Assembly: GCF_000420345.1 (NCBI RefSeq)
Contig: NZ_ATUT01000002.1
Span: 1-64,000 of the forward strand
From: Faecalicoccus pleomorphus DSM 20574
GTDB taxonomy: Bacteria; Bacillota_I; Bacilli_A; Erysipelotrichales; Erysipelotrichaceae
DNA: 64,000 nucleotides
Reading direction: 5' to 3'
Part shown: positions 16,580-25,882 of the stretch, piece after piece
How the letters are laid out: every line of letters begins with the position of its first letter
How positions within the stretch are numbered: the first letter of the stretch is position 1
Made by a program: the position numbers and the translations under genes
Notes under the pieces: model-generated
The model's input: only the letters and a program-made list of their open reading frames with translations
Database searches by the model: none
Told to the model about the DNA's origin: nothing

Positions 16580-17854
16580 ATGGAAAAACCGAACAACAAA
16601 GTGCAAAAAGAAGAAATTGACGATTTTGCCAAAGCTTTACTGGATAAAAAAACGGATATGGCCATTTATGCCAATCGATCCGATACGATAGATAAAACAA
16701 AAGAAAAAAACGAAGATGAAAGAAAAGCAGCTGAACAAACCTTATCTTCGGCTTTAGATATGCTTCGAAAAGAAAGAGGACAATCAACCATTGCCGAAGA
16801 AGAGCAGCGTTTTTATTATAATCAGCTTCAGGAAGAGGATGATGATTTTACAACATCTTCGATCGAAGAGTTAAAAACACAGTCTTTTGATGTCAATACG
16901 GTTGCCAAAGCTTTACATGAATACGATCAGGATCAAACGATTCGTACTAAGCTAAAAGTGGATTTAAATAAATCAAATGCCAAAGGGGTACCACATACCA
17001 CCAAGAAAAAAGAGAAACCGGTCAAGAAAAAACGATCTAAGAAAAAGATTGCCATTATTGCCGGTGTAGTGGTTTTATTCTTGGCATGTTTGGGCGGCTA
17101 TGCTTATAAGATCTATGTTTGGGATCCGGCACATATTGTAACGGAAGCTATGCAGAAGTCCTATGACAAGCTGGTTAGCTATGCTGATGAATATGGAAGT
17201 GATCTTGATAGCGATGCTACTTTAATGTCGGATTCAGAGCGATTTGAACTATTGGATATGGATGAAGATTACGATCGTCTAAACGCAACACAGAAAGAAG
17301 AAATCAACGATTATTTTAAAGAGCAGACAGGTAAAACATATACCAGTTTGGTAAAAGAATTACAACAAATGAGAGATGAAATTGGTACGGATCCTAATGG
17401 TCCTTATCAAAGAATTACTTCTCTTTTGACAAGCTGGAGTTCTTTAAGTGCTTCTCAACAATACCAATTATTGGATTTAGAAAGTGCTTATTCACAATTA
17501 TCGGATAAGCTGCAGGAGCGTATTGATGATATGTCCAAAGCCAATGCGGATATGGGCTTTACTGAGCTTCTAGAAAACATCCGCAAGGATAAAGAAGCGG
17601 CGGATCAGCAAGCGGCGCAGCAACAACAGGCATTATCTTCTTTACAGGGCCAATTACAATCTTTACAAAACCAACTGGCCTCTTATGAAGAATATGGACA
17701 GACATTGCGTACAGAACTTGCGACAGCACAAGCAAATGGGGACTCTGCCAGCATCAGTGAATTGAATTCTGCGATTTCTTCCAATGACCAGACAATCACA
17801 CGTCTGGAAACACAGATTGCCAGTCTTCAATCACAGATTGATAGCGCTCAATAA
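16580..17854 (+). CDS. single-pass membrane protein with extracellular coiled coil, unknown function
   Basis: 424 aa. A charged N-terminal region of about 150 residues, presumably cytoplasmic, ends in a Lys-rich stretch and is followed by one transmembrane helix (IAIIAGVVVLFLACLGGYAY, about residues 156-175). The external part contains acidic helical repeats, then a Gln-rich coiled coil from about residue 335 to the C-terminus (LQGQLQSLQNQLASYEE, LETQIASLQSQI). Not recognised as a named family. A role in envelope organisation is only an inference from topology and neighbours. Start at 16580 is spaced from GGAGG. Confidence 0.8.
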   Translation: MEKPNNKVQKEEIDDFAKALLDKKTDMAIYANRSDTIDKTKEKNEDERKAAEQTLSSALDMLRKERGQSTIAEEEQRFYYNQLQEEDDDFTTSSIEELKTQSFDVNTVAKALHEYDQDQTIRTKLKVDLNKSNAKGVPHTTKKKEKPVKKKRSKKKIAIIAGVVVLFLACLGGYAYKIYVWDPAHIVTEAMQKSYDKLVSYADEYGSDLDSDATLMSDSERFELLDMDEDYDRLNATQKEEINDYFKEQTGKTYTSLVKELQQMRDEIGTDPNGPYQRITSLLTSWSSLSASQQYQLLDLESAYSQLSDKLQERIDDMSKANADMGFTELLENIRKDKEAADQQAAQQQQALSSLQGQLQSLQNQLASYEEYGQTLRTELATAQANGDSASISELNSAISSNDQTITRLETQIASLQSQIDSAQ

Positions 17855-17916
17855 CAAAAAAAACTCAACTTATCTGTGTACTTTTTTCAAAAGTATGATA
17901 TGATAGTTGAGCAATC

Positions 17917-17992
17917 GCCGACATAGCACAGTTGGTAGTGCAACGCACTCGTAACGCGTAGGTCGCAAGTTCAAGTCTTGCTGTCGGCACCA
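17917..17992 (+). tRNA. tRNA-Thr (anticodon CGU)
   Basis: 76 nt including encoded CCA. Acceptor GCCGACA/TGTCGGC, anticodon stem ACGCA/CGCGT (one mismatch) around loop CTCGTAA giving anticodon CGT, and T-loop TTCAAGT. It stands alone between two protein genes and is followed by a strong terminator. Confidence 0.93.
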
Positions 17993-18002
17993 GTTAGCTT
18001 TT

Positions 18003-18042
18003 AAACAAGGAATGTAAGTATATAGACATTCCTTGTTTTTTT
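18003..18042 (+). terminator. terminator after tRNA-Thr
   Basis: A 13-bp perfect stem (AAACAAGGAATGT at 18003-18015, ACATTCCTTGTTT at 18026-18038) followed by T residues. Confidence 0.85.
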
Positions 18043-18115
18043 TAATGGCTGGCGAAAAACGAGGATTTTAAAGACAATATGAATCATGCTATACTTTTAG
18101 GAAATGGAGGATAAT

Positions 18116-18805
18116 ATGGCAAAACAAGGAATTCGTATCCGTAAGAGTTTATATATCGTGTTGTGTATGGGAACTGTACTCAGTTTGATTCTTTGTATTG
18201 GTATCGCATTCGGTTTTTTCACAAAAGAAAAGATCGTAACCAAAGAAGTGGAAAAAGAAGTTCAGGTCGTACCGGATAACTATTTGTTTTTGGGAGATTC
18301 TTTAACGGATTATTTTGATTTAGAGACTTATTTTCCAAATCAGCCGGTTGTGAATAGTGGTATTGCGGGCAATACGACCGATCAGATTTTGGCATCGATG
18401 AAGACAAGAGTTTATGACTATAATCCATCCAAGATCTTTTTATTGATTGGAACCAATGATTTAAGAGATGGCAAGCCACAAGAGGCAGTCGTACAAAATA
18501 TAGAAAAGATCATCGAAGAGATTCAAACAAATCGTAAACAAGCTGAAATATTTGTAGAGAGTTTATATCCAGTCAATGCTTCTGTCAGTTCGGCGGTAGG
18601 TGTTCGATCCAATGCAACGATTCAAAATATCAATGCGCAGTTACAGGAATACTGTAATGAAAAGGATCTTACATATATTGATCTGTATGCAAAATTGCAG
18701 GATGAGCAGGGAAATCTTCAGACACAATATACAGTCGATGGATTACATTTGAGCGATATGGGTTATCAGGTCGTCGCCGAGGTCCTGCAGGAATATTTGA
18801 AGTAA
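18116..18805 (+). CDS. membrane-anchored SGNH/GDSL-family hydrolase
   Basis: 229 aa. One N-terminal transmembrane segment (about residues 12-35) anchors an extracellular SGNH domain with all four blocks: LGDSLTD (nucleophile Ser), NSGIAGNTT, LLIGTNDLRDG and the C-terminal DGLHLSDMGY with catalytic Asp and His. Such enzymes deacylate lipids or remove acetyl groups from envelope polysaccharides. It sits 13 bases upstream of an O-antigen-ligase-like gene, which favours polysaccharide as substrate (inference). The ATG at 18116 is taken because it is correctly spaced from GGAGG. Confidence 0.88.
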   Translation: MAKQGIRIRKSLYIVLCMGTVLSLILCIGIAFGFFTKEKIVTKEVEKEVQVVPDNYLFLGDSLTDYFDLETYFPNQPVVNSGIAGNTTDQILASMKTRVYDYNPSKIFLLIGTNDLRDGKPQEAVVQNIEKIIEEIQTNRKQAEIFVESLYPVNASVSSAVGVRSNATIQNINAQLQEYCNEKDLTYIDLYAKLQDEQGNLQTQYTVDGLHLSDMGYQVVAEVLQEYLK

Positions 18806-18818
18806 ATGAGGAATCAAA

Positions 18819-19985
18819 ATGGATTTGAGTACGTTAAAAGAAGAATTTCATTCGTTTCAGAATACAGATTGGATGCTTTTGATGGTAACGGTATCTTTAT
18901 TTTTAACACAGTATGTTACGGCAGCTGTACTGCTTGTGTTTTTAGGCTGGACAGCTTATAAAAAAGAATTATGGGTTTCCATCAAGGAACAGCTTGGTGC
19001 CATTTGGATTTATTTATTTATCGGTATAGAGATCATTGTTTCATTTTTCGCAAACAATTTGATTGGACTTGTTAATGCTTTGGGAATGCTTTTGGTGATG
19101 GGATTTATCAGTGTCTATCGAAAACAAGTACACCCTAAGTTATTTCATTATATGATCAACATCATGTTGATTGGATCGATCTTCGTGGGAATCTTGGCGC
19201 TTTTTCAATTTGCGGACTTTTCGGCACAGAAAGGATATGACTTTTTCGAATTCCATATTCAAAACTCACCAAAACGAAGAATCATGGCTACTTTTGATAA
19301 TGCCAACTTATATGCGACAATGTTGGAGTTTTGGATCTTTTTTTGCGTCTATCGTTTTATCCAGTGTAAGGGCTTGTTAAAAAGAATACTCTATGTAGTC
19401 GTTGGCCTGTTTAATTTCGGGCTGCTGTATCTGACCGGTTGCCGCACTGCTTTGTTGCCGCTTGTTGTCATCATTCCTTTATTCTTCTTTCTGGCAAGAG
19501 AAAAAAAGTGGTTGCTTCTATCTTTAGTTGGATTAGGTATAGGCATCATATTGGTTTTTATGGAACCGGATTTGATTCCCAGAATCACCGATATGAGCAC
19601 ATTGGAATCACGCTTTAAGATATGGAACTGTGCATGGATGGGCATTCAAAACTATCCAATATTCGGCCTGGGACCACAATCTTATCATCTGTATTATCAA
19701 ATGTTTAATGGACATAAGGCACCGCATGCGCATAATATTTATGTAGATTCTCTAGCTTCTTATGGGATCGTTGGAACTTTGTTGATCATTTATTATGCCT
19801 GTCGATATCTGTTACCAGAAATAATAAACGTAAGATTGTATGATCGACAGTTGTTTGGTTTGATCATCGGATTCATTCTGATTTTTTTGATTCATGGTTT
19901 ACTGGATGTAACAATGAATGTATTGGCCACGGCACTGGTTTTTATGATGATCTTAAATGCCGGTGTTTTGGTGAAAAAAGATTGA
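18819..19985 (+). CDS. O-antigen ligase / polymerase-like membrane protein
   Basis: 388 aa with about ten transmembrane helices. The large loop near the C-terminus holds the Wzy_C-type pattern (FGLGPQSYHLYYQMF, then HAHNIYVDSLASYGIVG), and GCRTALLPLVVI precedes it. Family members transfer or polymerise lipid-linked glycans on the outer face of the membrane. In Gram-positives the acceptor is often a cell-wall or exopolysaccharide chain. Probably cotranscribed with the preceding SGNH hydrolase. No glycosyltransferases lie nearby, so the polymer is unknown. Confidence 0.85.
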   Translation: MDLSTLKEEFHSFQNTDWMLLMVTVSLFLTQYVTAAVLLVFLGWTAYKKELWVSIKEQLGAIWIYLFIGIEIIVSFFANNLIGLVNALGMLLVMGFISVYRKQVHPKLFHYMINIMLIGSIFVGILALFQFADFSAQKGYDFFEFHIQNSPKRRIMATFDNANLYATMLEFWIFFCVYRFIQCKGLLKRILYVVVGLFNFGLLYLTGCRTALLPLVVIIPLFFFLAREKKWLLLSLVGLGIGIILVFMEPDLIPRITDMSTLESRFKIWNCAWMGIQNYPIFGLGPQSYHLYYQMFNGHKAPHAHNIYVDSLASYGIVGTLLIIYYACRYLLPEIINVRLYDRQLFGLIIGFILIFLIHGLLDVTMNVLATALVFMMILNAGVLVKKD

Positions 19986-20049
19986 AAATTCAATTTAGAT
20001 TGTGTTAATGTAGTGATAAAGAAAACAGACAGTAGAAGGAGATTTTTTA

Positions 20050-21254
20050 ATGCGATTTTCTCGATTCTTCGTCTGCTTTTTTTTGCTTATTTCTTTAACG
20101 GGATTTCAGGAAACTTCGTCTTACCAAAACGAGCTTGAGGCTTTGGAAAGACAGGCGATGGACTGCAAAGAGCAGCATGCTGCACAAGTTTCACAGTCTT
20201 TACAGGAAATAAGAAAAGAGATTTTAAAAGATCTGGAATCGGTATTGAATAAAGCCGATTTAAATGACATCGAGTTAAAAGAACTCAAAGAAAAAAAGAA
20301 AGTAACACATCGCTCTTATGAGCGATTGAAAAAACAAATGGCGCTGTATCTGATGCAGGAACAAAGTATGTATCCATATTGTCTGGAAGGACGAATTTCC
20401 AACGAAGGGAAAGAACTTCAAACTTTGTATATGCATCAAAAACAACTGGAAGAAAAATGTTCTCAAAAAGAGAAGAAAAAAGTTGAATTCCAGCTGGAAA
20501 TTCAAAATCTTCAAGCGTATGATAAGCGTGTTGACAAAGCACAGAACACCCTCAAGGAGCGATTTCAACGCACCGATGGATTTGATCATACTGTTCGTGG
20601 CCAACATAATCCACAAAAGACGATTCAGGGACTAGAAGATCTTCCGGTATTTGGCTCTATACATTCTACAAAGAATGATTCACACTTTTCCTGTCTGGCG
20701 CAGGATGCTTCCATTACTTCTACAAGTCCATATTGGGGAAAAGTATCGGATCAAGGTTATATATCGGCCGGAACATGGTCGTATCCGCACGGAGGAATGC
20801 ATTTAGGTATGGATCTTGCCCTGGCATTATATTCAAACATCTATGCTCCGGCCAATGGCATCGTTTTATATGCCGATACCTCATACAACAGCAATGATGG
20901 CTATCTGGGCAACATGGAAGGATGGCCTTATGGTGGGGCAATACGCTTTGTGTGATCGTTTCGATACAGGAAAAATTGTATGCCCTGACCTTTGCTCATT
21001 TGTCCAATACGATTTATGTAGCTCCCGGACAACAGTTTTCGCAAGGTGATGTTCTGGCCTTATCCGGAAACAGCGGCAACAGTACAGGCGGTCATACACA
21101 CATTGAAGTTTTTGAACTGCATGCTTCTTTGGAACAAGAGGTTTCTTATTTTCAACAAGGTGCTGATTTTAGCTTTGGCTGCGGATGGGATGCTCCTCAT
21201 ACGCAAAGTATATGGGCCACTCGAATTCGACCGGAAGAAGTGATTACGGGATAG
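20050..21254 (+). pseudogene. secreted M23 peptidoglycan peptidase, broken by a frameshift in a G tract
   Basis: Signal peptide (FFVCFFLLISLTGF), then about 140 residues of coiled coil and an M23 lysostaphin-type domain. The first frame (20050-20955) contains the HLGMD zinc motif and stops soon after YGGAIRFV. The continuation, including the second zinc motif GGHTHIEVFEL, lies in the -1 frame (open through 21254). Reading one extra G in the G tract at 20935-20938 fuses them smoothly: YGG-GNTLCVIVSIQ followed by LYALTFAHLS, the usual M23 strand. So the gene is either inactivated, phase-variable, decoded by slippage, or affected by a sequencing error. The product would be an endopeptidase on cell-wall cross-bridges. 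Confidence 0.8.
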
Positions 21255-21261
21255 GAGAATT

Positions 21262-22596
21262 ATGAACGATTTATTTTTAGAACGCATGAAAAGAGAGTTA
21301 AAAGAAGACTATCCGGCTTTTGAGAGATCTTTGGAACAACCGATGTATAAAGGGTTAAGCTATCATCCTAAAAAGATCACGAAAGAAATGCTGAAAGCTA
21401 ATACACCACTTTTGGAACCTAGTCTTTTTTATGCTTATGGCTATTACATCGATCGATCTTTAGGAAACCATCCTTATCATATTGCCGGTGCGTTCTATTT
21501 ACAGGAGCCAAGTGCTTCGGCAGCGGTTACCATATTGGATGTACAACCTTCGAATACAGTATTGGATCTCTGTGCGGCACCGGGTGGAAAATCCAGCCAG
21601 ATTTTATCACAGCTGCAGGATGGCTTTCTGGTATCCAATGAGTATGATGGCAAACGAGCCAGAATTTTATTATCAAATTTGGAGCGCATGTCCGCACAAA
21701 ATTTTTGCCTGACACAAGGCGATACTAAAGTTGTTTGCGAAGAGTTGGAGTCCTGCTTTGACAGAGTCTTGGTCGATGCGCCATGCTCCGGCGAAGGCAT
21801 GATGAAAAAACACGATGCCGCTCAGGATAACTGGTCACTGGAAAATATACAACAATGTGCTATGCGGCAGGACTATATTCTGGATCAGGCCTATAAAGCA
21901 TTAAAAAAAGGTGGATATATGGTCTATTCGACTTGTACGTATGCCAGAGAAGAAAACGAAGAAACCATTGCCTCCTTCTTAAAAAGACATCCGGATATGC
22001 AGCAGGTCGATCCGGAAGTATCCTTTGGACAAAGAGGCTTTGATACACCGGGCATGGATGCTGATAAGGTGGTTCGCATTTTCCCTATGCAGAAGGGGGA
22101 AGGTCATTTTATTTGTAAGATGCAGAAAATGCAGGGAGAAGTAAGAAAGCTTCCTATAAAAAAGGTTCGAAAAAAAGATCAGTGTGACGATATTCTTCAG
22201 GAATTCCTGGTGAATATTCCAAGATATGCATATCAGCAGGATGATGCGTTTTATATTATGGACCATCCGTTTATCGAATTTAAGAAAACACATTGTTTGC
22301 GACAAGGCATCCTGGCAGGCAATCTGGTCAAAAAAAGATTTGAACCTGCGCATGCTTTGTTTATGGCATTCTCAAAAGAGAATTATAAACAAAGTGTAGA
22401 ATTGGATCTAGCGCAGATGGATGAAGTAATGCATGGATTACAGATTCCCTATGAATGTAAAAAGGGATATACCTGTTATTGTATTGATGGCATTCCATTT
22501 GGTTTTGGGAAAAGCGACGGGCATAGGATCAACAACCGGATTCCTAAAGGCTTACGCTTATTGCCCAAGAGTCATGTGACTAAAGGAGATTTTTGA
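21262..22596 (+). CDS. rsmF: RsmF/NSUN-type RNA cytosine-C5 methyltransferase
   Basis: 444 aa. SAM-dependent m5C methyltransferase of the RsmB/NOP2 family, probably acting on 16S rRNA. Motif I is DLCAAPGGKSSQI, motif IV is DAPCSGEGMMKK with the release cysteine, and motif VI is YSTCTYAREENEE with the catalytic cysteine. A C-terminal region of about 150 residues resembles the RsmF tail. AGGAG precedes the ATG, which lies 7 bases after the end of the M23 reading frame. Which rRNA position is modified cannot be read from sequence. Confidence 0.9.
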   Translation: MNDLFLERMKRELKEDYPAFERSLEQPMYKGLSYHPKKITKEMLKANTPLLEPSLFYAYGYYIDRSLGNHPYHIAGAFYLQEPSASAAVTILDVQPSNTVLDLCAAPGGKSSQILSQLQDGFLVSNEYDGKRARILLSNLERMSAQNFCLTQGDTKVVCEELESCFDRVLVDAPCSGEGMMKKHDAAQDNWSLENIQQCAMRQDYILDQAYKALKKGGYMVYSTCTYAREENEETIASFLKRHPDMQQVDPEVSFGQRGFDTPGMDADKVVRIFPMQKGEGHFICKMQKMQGEVRKLPIKKVRKKDQCDDILQEFLVNIPRYAYQQDDAFYIMDHPFIEFKKTHCLRQGILAGNLVKKRFEPAHALFMAFSKENYKQSVELDLAQMDEVMHGLQIPYECKKGYTCYCIDGIPFGFGKSDGHRINNRIPKGLRLLPKSHVTKGDF

Positions 22597-22598
22597 AA

Positions 22599-23456
22599 AT
22601 GAAAGATGAAGTCTTAAAATATATTAAAGTAATTATTGGAAGTATTTTATTTTCCTTGGGGATCTACTTTTTTATCACACCCAGCGGATTAAACTCCGGG
22701 GGTGTTGTAGGTATCGCGCAGATATTAAATATCGTACTGCGTCCTTTGAATCCCAATCCGGATTCTTTCGATCTAACGGGTATTATGAATATGCTTTTAA
22801 ATGTGCCTTTATATATTTTGGCACTCAAATCAATTTCAAAATCCTTTTGTCTAAGAACTTTGATCAGTATCATCATTCAGATGGTTACTTTATCACTATT
22901 GCCATTACGAACAGAAGCCATTATGCCCGATATGCTAAGCAATTGTGTATTTGGTGCTTTGATGAGCGGTGTTGGTGTCGGGCTTTGCCTGCAAAGCAGC
23001 AGCTGTGCCGGTGGAATTGATATATTAGGTGTTTATTTTTCCAAGACTAAACCTAATTTTTCTGTCGGAAAACTTTCTATCATTTTAAATTTCTTTGTGT
23101 TTGCGATTTTTGCCTATATCGTAAATTTACAGAATGCCTTATATTCTATTATTTTTGTAGCGATCATGTATTTTGTTGGCGATAAGGTGCACTATCAAAA
23201 TATCAATATTTCAGCCATGATCTTTACGCAAAACGAAAATTTAAAAAAGGAAATCATGCGAATTACCGGACGTGGCGTAACCTGTTGGAAAGGACAGGGT
23301 GTTTATACCGGCCAGGAAAAAGATATACTGGTCGTTGCGTTAAACAAATATGAGATCCGGCGTCTAGAGAAAGCCATAAAAACTGTAGATCCACATGCCT
23401 TTATGATCTTAAGTGAAGGACAGAAAATATCGGGCGGATTTGAAAAACGGTTGTAA
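22599..23456 (+). CDS. YitT family membrane protein (DUF2179 C-terminus)
   Basis: 285 aa. Five to six transmembrane helices with the YitT hallmark GLNSGGVVGIAQI near the N-terminus and SSSCAGGIDILG in the middle, then a cytoplasmic DUF2179 domain of about 80 residues (ITGRGVTCWKGQGVYTG, IKTVDPHAFM). Transport or regulatory function is not established for the family. The ATG at 22599 follows AAAGGAG; a TTG two codons upstream is possible. It starts two bases after the rsmF stop, so the pair forms an operon ending at the terminator at 23462. Confidence 0.9.
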   Translation: MKDEVLKYIKVIIGSILFSLGIYFFITPSGLNSGGVVGIAQILNIVLRPLNPNPDSFDLTGIMNMLLNVPLYILALKSISKSFCLRTLISIIIQMVTLSLLPLRTEAIMPDMLSNCVFGALMSGVGVGLCLQSSSCAGGIDILGVYFSKTKPNFSVGKLSIILNFFVFAIFAYIVNLQNALYSIIFVAIMYFVGDKVHYQNINISAMIFTQNENLKKEIMRITGRGVTCWKGQGVYTGQEKDILVVALNKYEIRRLEKAIKTVDPHAFMILSEGQKISGGFEKRL

Positions 23457-23461
23457 AAGAA

Positions 23462-23495
23462 CGGGAGAGTTAAAATAGCTTAACTCTCCTTTATT
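23462..23495 (+). terminator. terminator after the YitT gene
   Basis: A 10-bp perfect stem (GGAGAGTTAA at 23464-23473, TTAACTCTCC at 23480-23489) with a 6-nt loop and a short T-rich tail. Confidence 0.75.
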
Positions 23496-23715
23496 ATAGC
23501 TTTATTTGATTTATCTTTTTCTCTATGTGGTTAATGATCTTTTTCGCAAGCTCGACATCTTCTTCATTATGATATCTTGCCTGCTCAAATATGATATCCA
23601 TTATTAAAACATCAAAATTTGTAAAAAGCCTTTAGTACTCCATAAAATGTTTTATCATTAAGCTTGATGCATTTTTATTTCTTCACTGTCATTTTTATAC
23701 TGACGTGAATGAATA
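23494..23715 (-). pseudogene. decayed gene remnant in the 23.46-23.82 kb gap
   Basis: This 360-base gap has no intact gene. On the minus strand three short open segments in different frames read on from one another: HSRQYKNDSEEIKMHQ, then LNDKTFYGVLKAFYKF, then an open 35-codon tail from 23601 to the stop at 23494 (MDIIFEQARYHNEEDVELA). Their amino-acid texture is protein-like and two single-base shifts would join them, which suggests the 3' end of an old gene. I do not recognise the family. No ribosome binding site precedes the last segment. Weakly supported. Confidence 0.3.
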
Positions 23716-23758
23716 CTTGATTAGATAGATGAAATTGGTTATTATATTATACTCAATT

Positions 23759-23787
23759 TTGAGTTTTGAAAGCGTTCGTGTTAAGAT
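23759..23787 (+). promoter_or_regulatory. promoter for the lipoprotein gene
   Basis: TTGAGT (23759-23764), 17-nt spacer, TAAGAT (23782-23787), 33 bases upstream of the start codon. Confidence 0.5.
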
Positions 23788-23820
23788 GAATCTATAAAAT
23801 TATAAAGGAGTTGTAATCCT

Positions 23821-24576
23821 ATGAAACGAAAACAAATCATGAGTTTATTACTTGGTGCGATGTTATTGTTTGGTTGTTCTTCTCCGTCTTTGGAATCTAT
23901 TCGACTTTCTGTGGAGGATGCCAAAGAGATTGAAGTCGGTGATACTGTGGAAGTGGAGGTTGAGACCGATCCTTCAGATTTTGAATTGGATAAAGAATCA
24001 TTTCGTGTGACAAAGAAAGCCGATCTTTCTTTAAAAGAAAATACCTTGCTTGTTGTACCACAAACGGCAGGAGAATATCAGGTGACAGCCAGTCAGGATG
24101 ATGTCACAAGCAATACATTGCGATTTACGGTAAAAGCGAAAGAAAATAAAAAAGAATATACAAATGAAGATGCGAAAAAAGATATGGAAGAAAAAACAGA
24201 ATCCTCACAACAGGATCCAATAAAGGATGCACAGGGTTCCAATAATACACCTGAAACATCATCGGATTCTAATTCTTCCTCATCGGATAATGCAGTATCC
24301 TGGTCACAAAGTGATCCTTTAAGTGTGGATGAAACGCTTCAATACGGTGATCTTCTTCAAAAAAGCGGTCAATCAGTCTGGCTGCAGGGAGATTTACCAC
24401 AGACTATGACAAATGGAGGTATGATCCTATATAACGGAGATCATTCGACTTTTATATCGATTGAAGACCCAATGCATTTGATTGACTTTGGCGGTACAAA
24501 CGCTATGATCGTCGGTAAGATCAAACAACAGGGAAGTAGTTATTGTGTGGTCGTAGAAAAGGCCTATGCATTATAA
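23821..24576 (+). CDS. lipoprotein with Ig-like domain
   Basis: 251 aa. The N-terminus MKRKQIMSLLLGAMLLFGCS is a lipoprotein signal with a lipobox ending in Cys 19. Next comes a beta-sandwich of about 85 residues (bacterial Ig type: SVEDAKEIEVGDTVEVEVET, AGEYQVTASQDD), then a Ser/Asn/Asp-rich linker (residues 100-160) and a C-terminal domain of about 85 residues that may be an OB fold (VWLQGDLPQTMTNGG, VGKIKQQGSSYCVV). Likely anchored on the outer face of the membrane. Function unknown. Own promoter and terminator. Confidence 0.82.
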   Translation: MKRKQIMSLLLGAMLLFGCSSPSLESIRLSVEDAKEIEVGDTVEVEVETDPSDFELDKESFRVTKKADLSLKENTLLVVPQTAGEYQVTASQDDVTSNTLRFTVKAKENKKEYTNEDAKKDMEEKTESSQQDPIKDAQGSNNTPETSSDSNSSSSDNAVSWSQSDPLSVDETLQYGDLLQKSGQSVWLQGDLPQTMTNGGMILYNGDHSTFISIEDPMHLIDFGGTNAMIVGKIKQQGSSYCVVVEKAYAL

Positions 24577-24605
24577 GCTGGTTTCGTAAGAAATCAGCTT
24601 TTTCG
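24575..24605 (+). terminator. terminator after the lipoprotein gene
   Basis: AAGCTGGTTT (24575-24584) pairs with AAATCAGCTT (24591-24600) with one G-T pair, followed by T residues. It overlaps the last two bases of the stop codon region. Confidence 0.75.
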
Positions 24606-24619
24606 AAAGGAGAAATCAC

Positions 24620-25846
24620 ATGAAAGAAATAAAGTGTCCCAACTGCCAAACCGTTTTTAAAATCGATGATGACAGCTATTATGAAATTTTAAAACAAATC
24701 AAGGATGAAGAATTAGAAAAAGAAAGAACTGTTCTGGAACAAAAATACGAAAAAGAGCTACAGCTTCAAAAAGAAAAATTTGATGCCCAGTTTAAAGCTC
24801 TTCAACAAGAAACACAGGTCAAAGAAAAAGAATGGATGATCCAGGAAGAGCGCCTGAAACATTCATTGATGCAGGAAAAAGAAAAAGAACTGCAAAGTAT
24901 GCAGGAAGAAGTATCAAATCTAAAAAATCAGATTCAGTTATCTAAGGCGCAGTCAGAGCTGGAAAATGAAAAGATCGCGCATCGCTTTGAAAAAGAAAAG
25001 GAAGAGATGGAAAGAGAAAAACAGGAGTTAGTTAACAAGTATGCACTGGAACTGAAGTCCAAAGAAGAAATGATCGAATACTATAAAGATATGAAACTTC
25101 GTCTGTCGACAAAAATGTTAGGAGAGACGTTGGAACAACATTGCGAAATTCAGTTTAATCAATTACGAGCTACCGGATTTCAGAACTCTTATTTTGAAAA
25201 GGATAATGATGCATCACAGGGAAGTAAAGGGGATTATATCTTTAAAGAATTTGATGAGGATGGAAATGAAATCATCTCCATTATGTTTGAAATGAAAAAT
25301 GAAGCGGATAAGACAACGACAAAAAAGACAAATGAATCTTTTTTGAAAGAATTGGATAAAGATCGAAATCAGAAGCATTGTGAGTATGCGGTACTTGTTT
25401 CTTTATTAGAACCGGAAAGTGAATTGTATAATAGTGGCATTGTCGATATGTCACATCGTTATGACAAGATGTATGTGATTCGTCCTCAGTTTTTTATTCC
25501 TATGATTACGATCTTGCGCAATGCAGCTCTAAAAAATGTACAGATTCGCAAAGAATTGGCTGCTATCAAAGAACAGAATATCGATATTACCAACTTTGAG
25601 GAAAAGATGACGGATTTTAAAGAAGGGTTTTTAAAGAATGTCGATTTAGCCAGTCGTAAGTTTCAATCGGCGGTGGATGAAATTGATAAAACGATCCTGC
25701 ATCTACAAAAGGTCAGAGAAAACTTATTGGCAAGTGACAGACAGCTGCATATTGCCAATAAAAAGGTGGATAATCTAAGCATTCGTTCCTTAACGTATAA
25801 AAATCCGACAATGCAGAAAATGTTTAAAGAACAAAAAGGAAAGTAG
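24620..25846 (+). CDS. DUF2130 domain protein
   Basis: 408 aa. It opens with a zinc-ribbon-like CPNCQTVF, then a long coiled coil (about residues 25-160, rich in E, K and Q), then the DUF2130 domain (EQHCEIQFNQLRATGFQN, FEMKNEADKTTTKKTN, HCEYAVLVSLLEPE). The central block has features of a restriction-nuclease-like fold (E-x-K with preceding Asp), as suggested for the family, but activity is not established. No membrane segments. Neighbours are envelope genes without an obvious link. Confidence 0.85.
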   Translation: MKEIKCPNCQTVFKIDDDSYYEILKQIKDEELEKERTVLEQKYEKELQLQKEKFDAQFKALQQETQVKEKEWMIQEERLKHSLMQEKEKELQSMQEEVSNLKNQIQLSKAQSELENEKIAHRFEKEKEEMEREKQELVNKYALELKSKEEMIEYYKDMKLRLSTKMLGETLEQHCEIQFNQLRATGFQNSYFEKDNDASQGSKGDYIFKEFDEDGNEIISIMFEMKNEADKTTTKKTNESFLKELDKDRNQKHCEYAVLVSLLEPESELYNSGIVDMSHRYDKMYVIRPQFFIPMITILRNAALKNVQIRKELAAIKEQNIDITNFEEKMTDFKEGFLKNVDLASRKFQSAVDEIDKTILHLQKVRENLLASDRQLHIANKKVDNLSIRSLTYKNPTMQKMFKEQKGK

Positions 25847-25882
25847 TGTTATACTGTTTTTAAGAAGAAGGGAAAGTAAACT

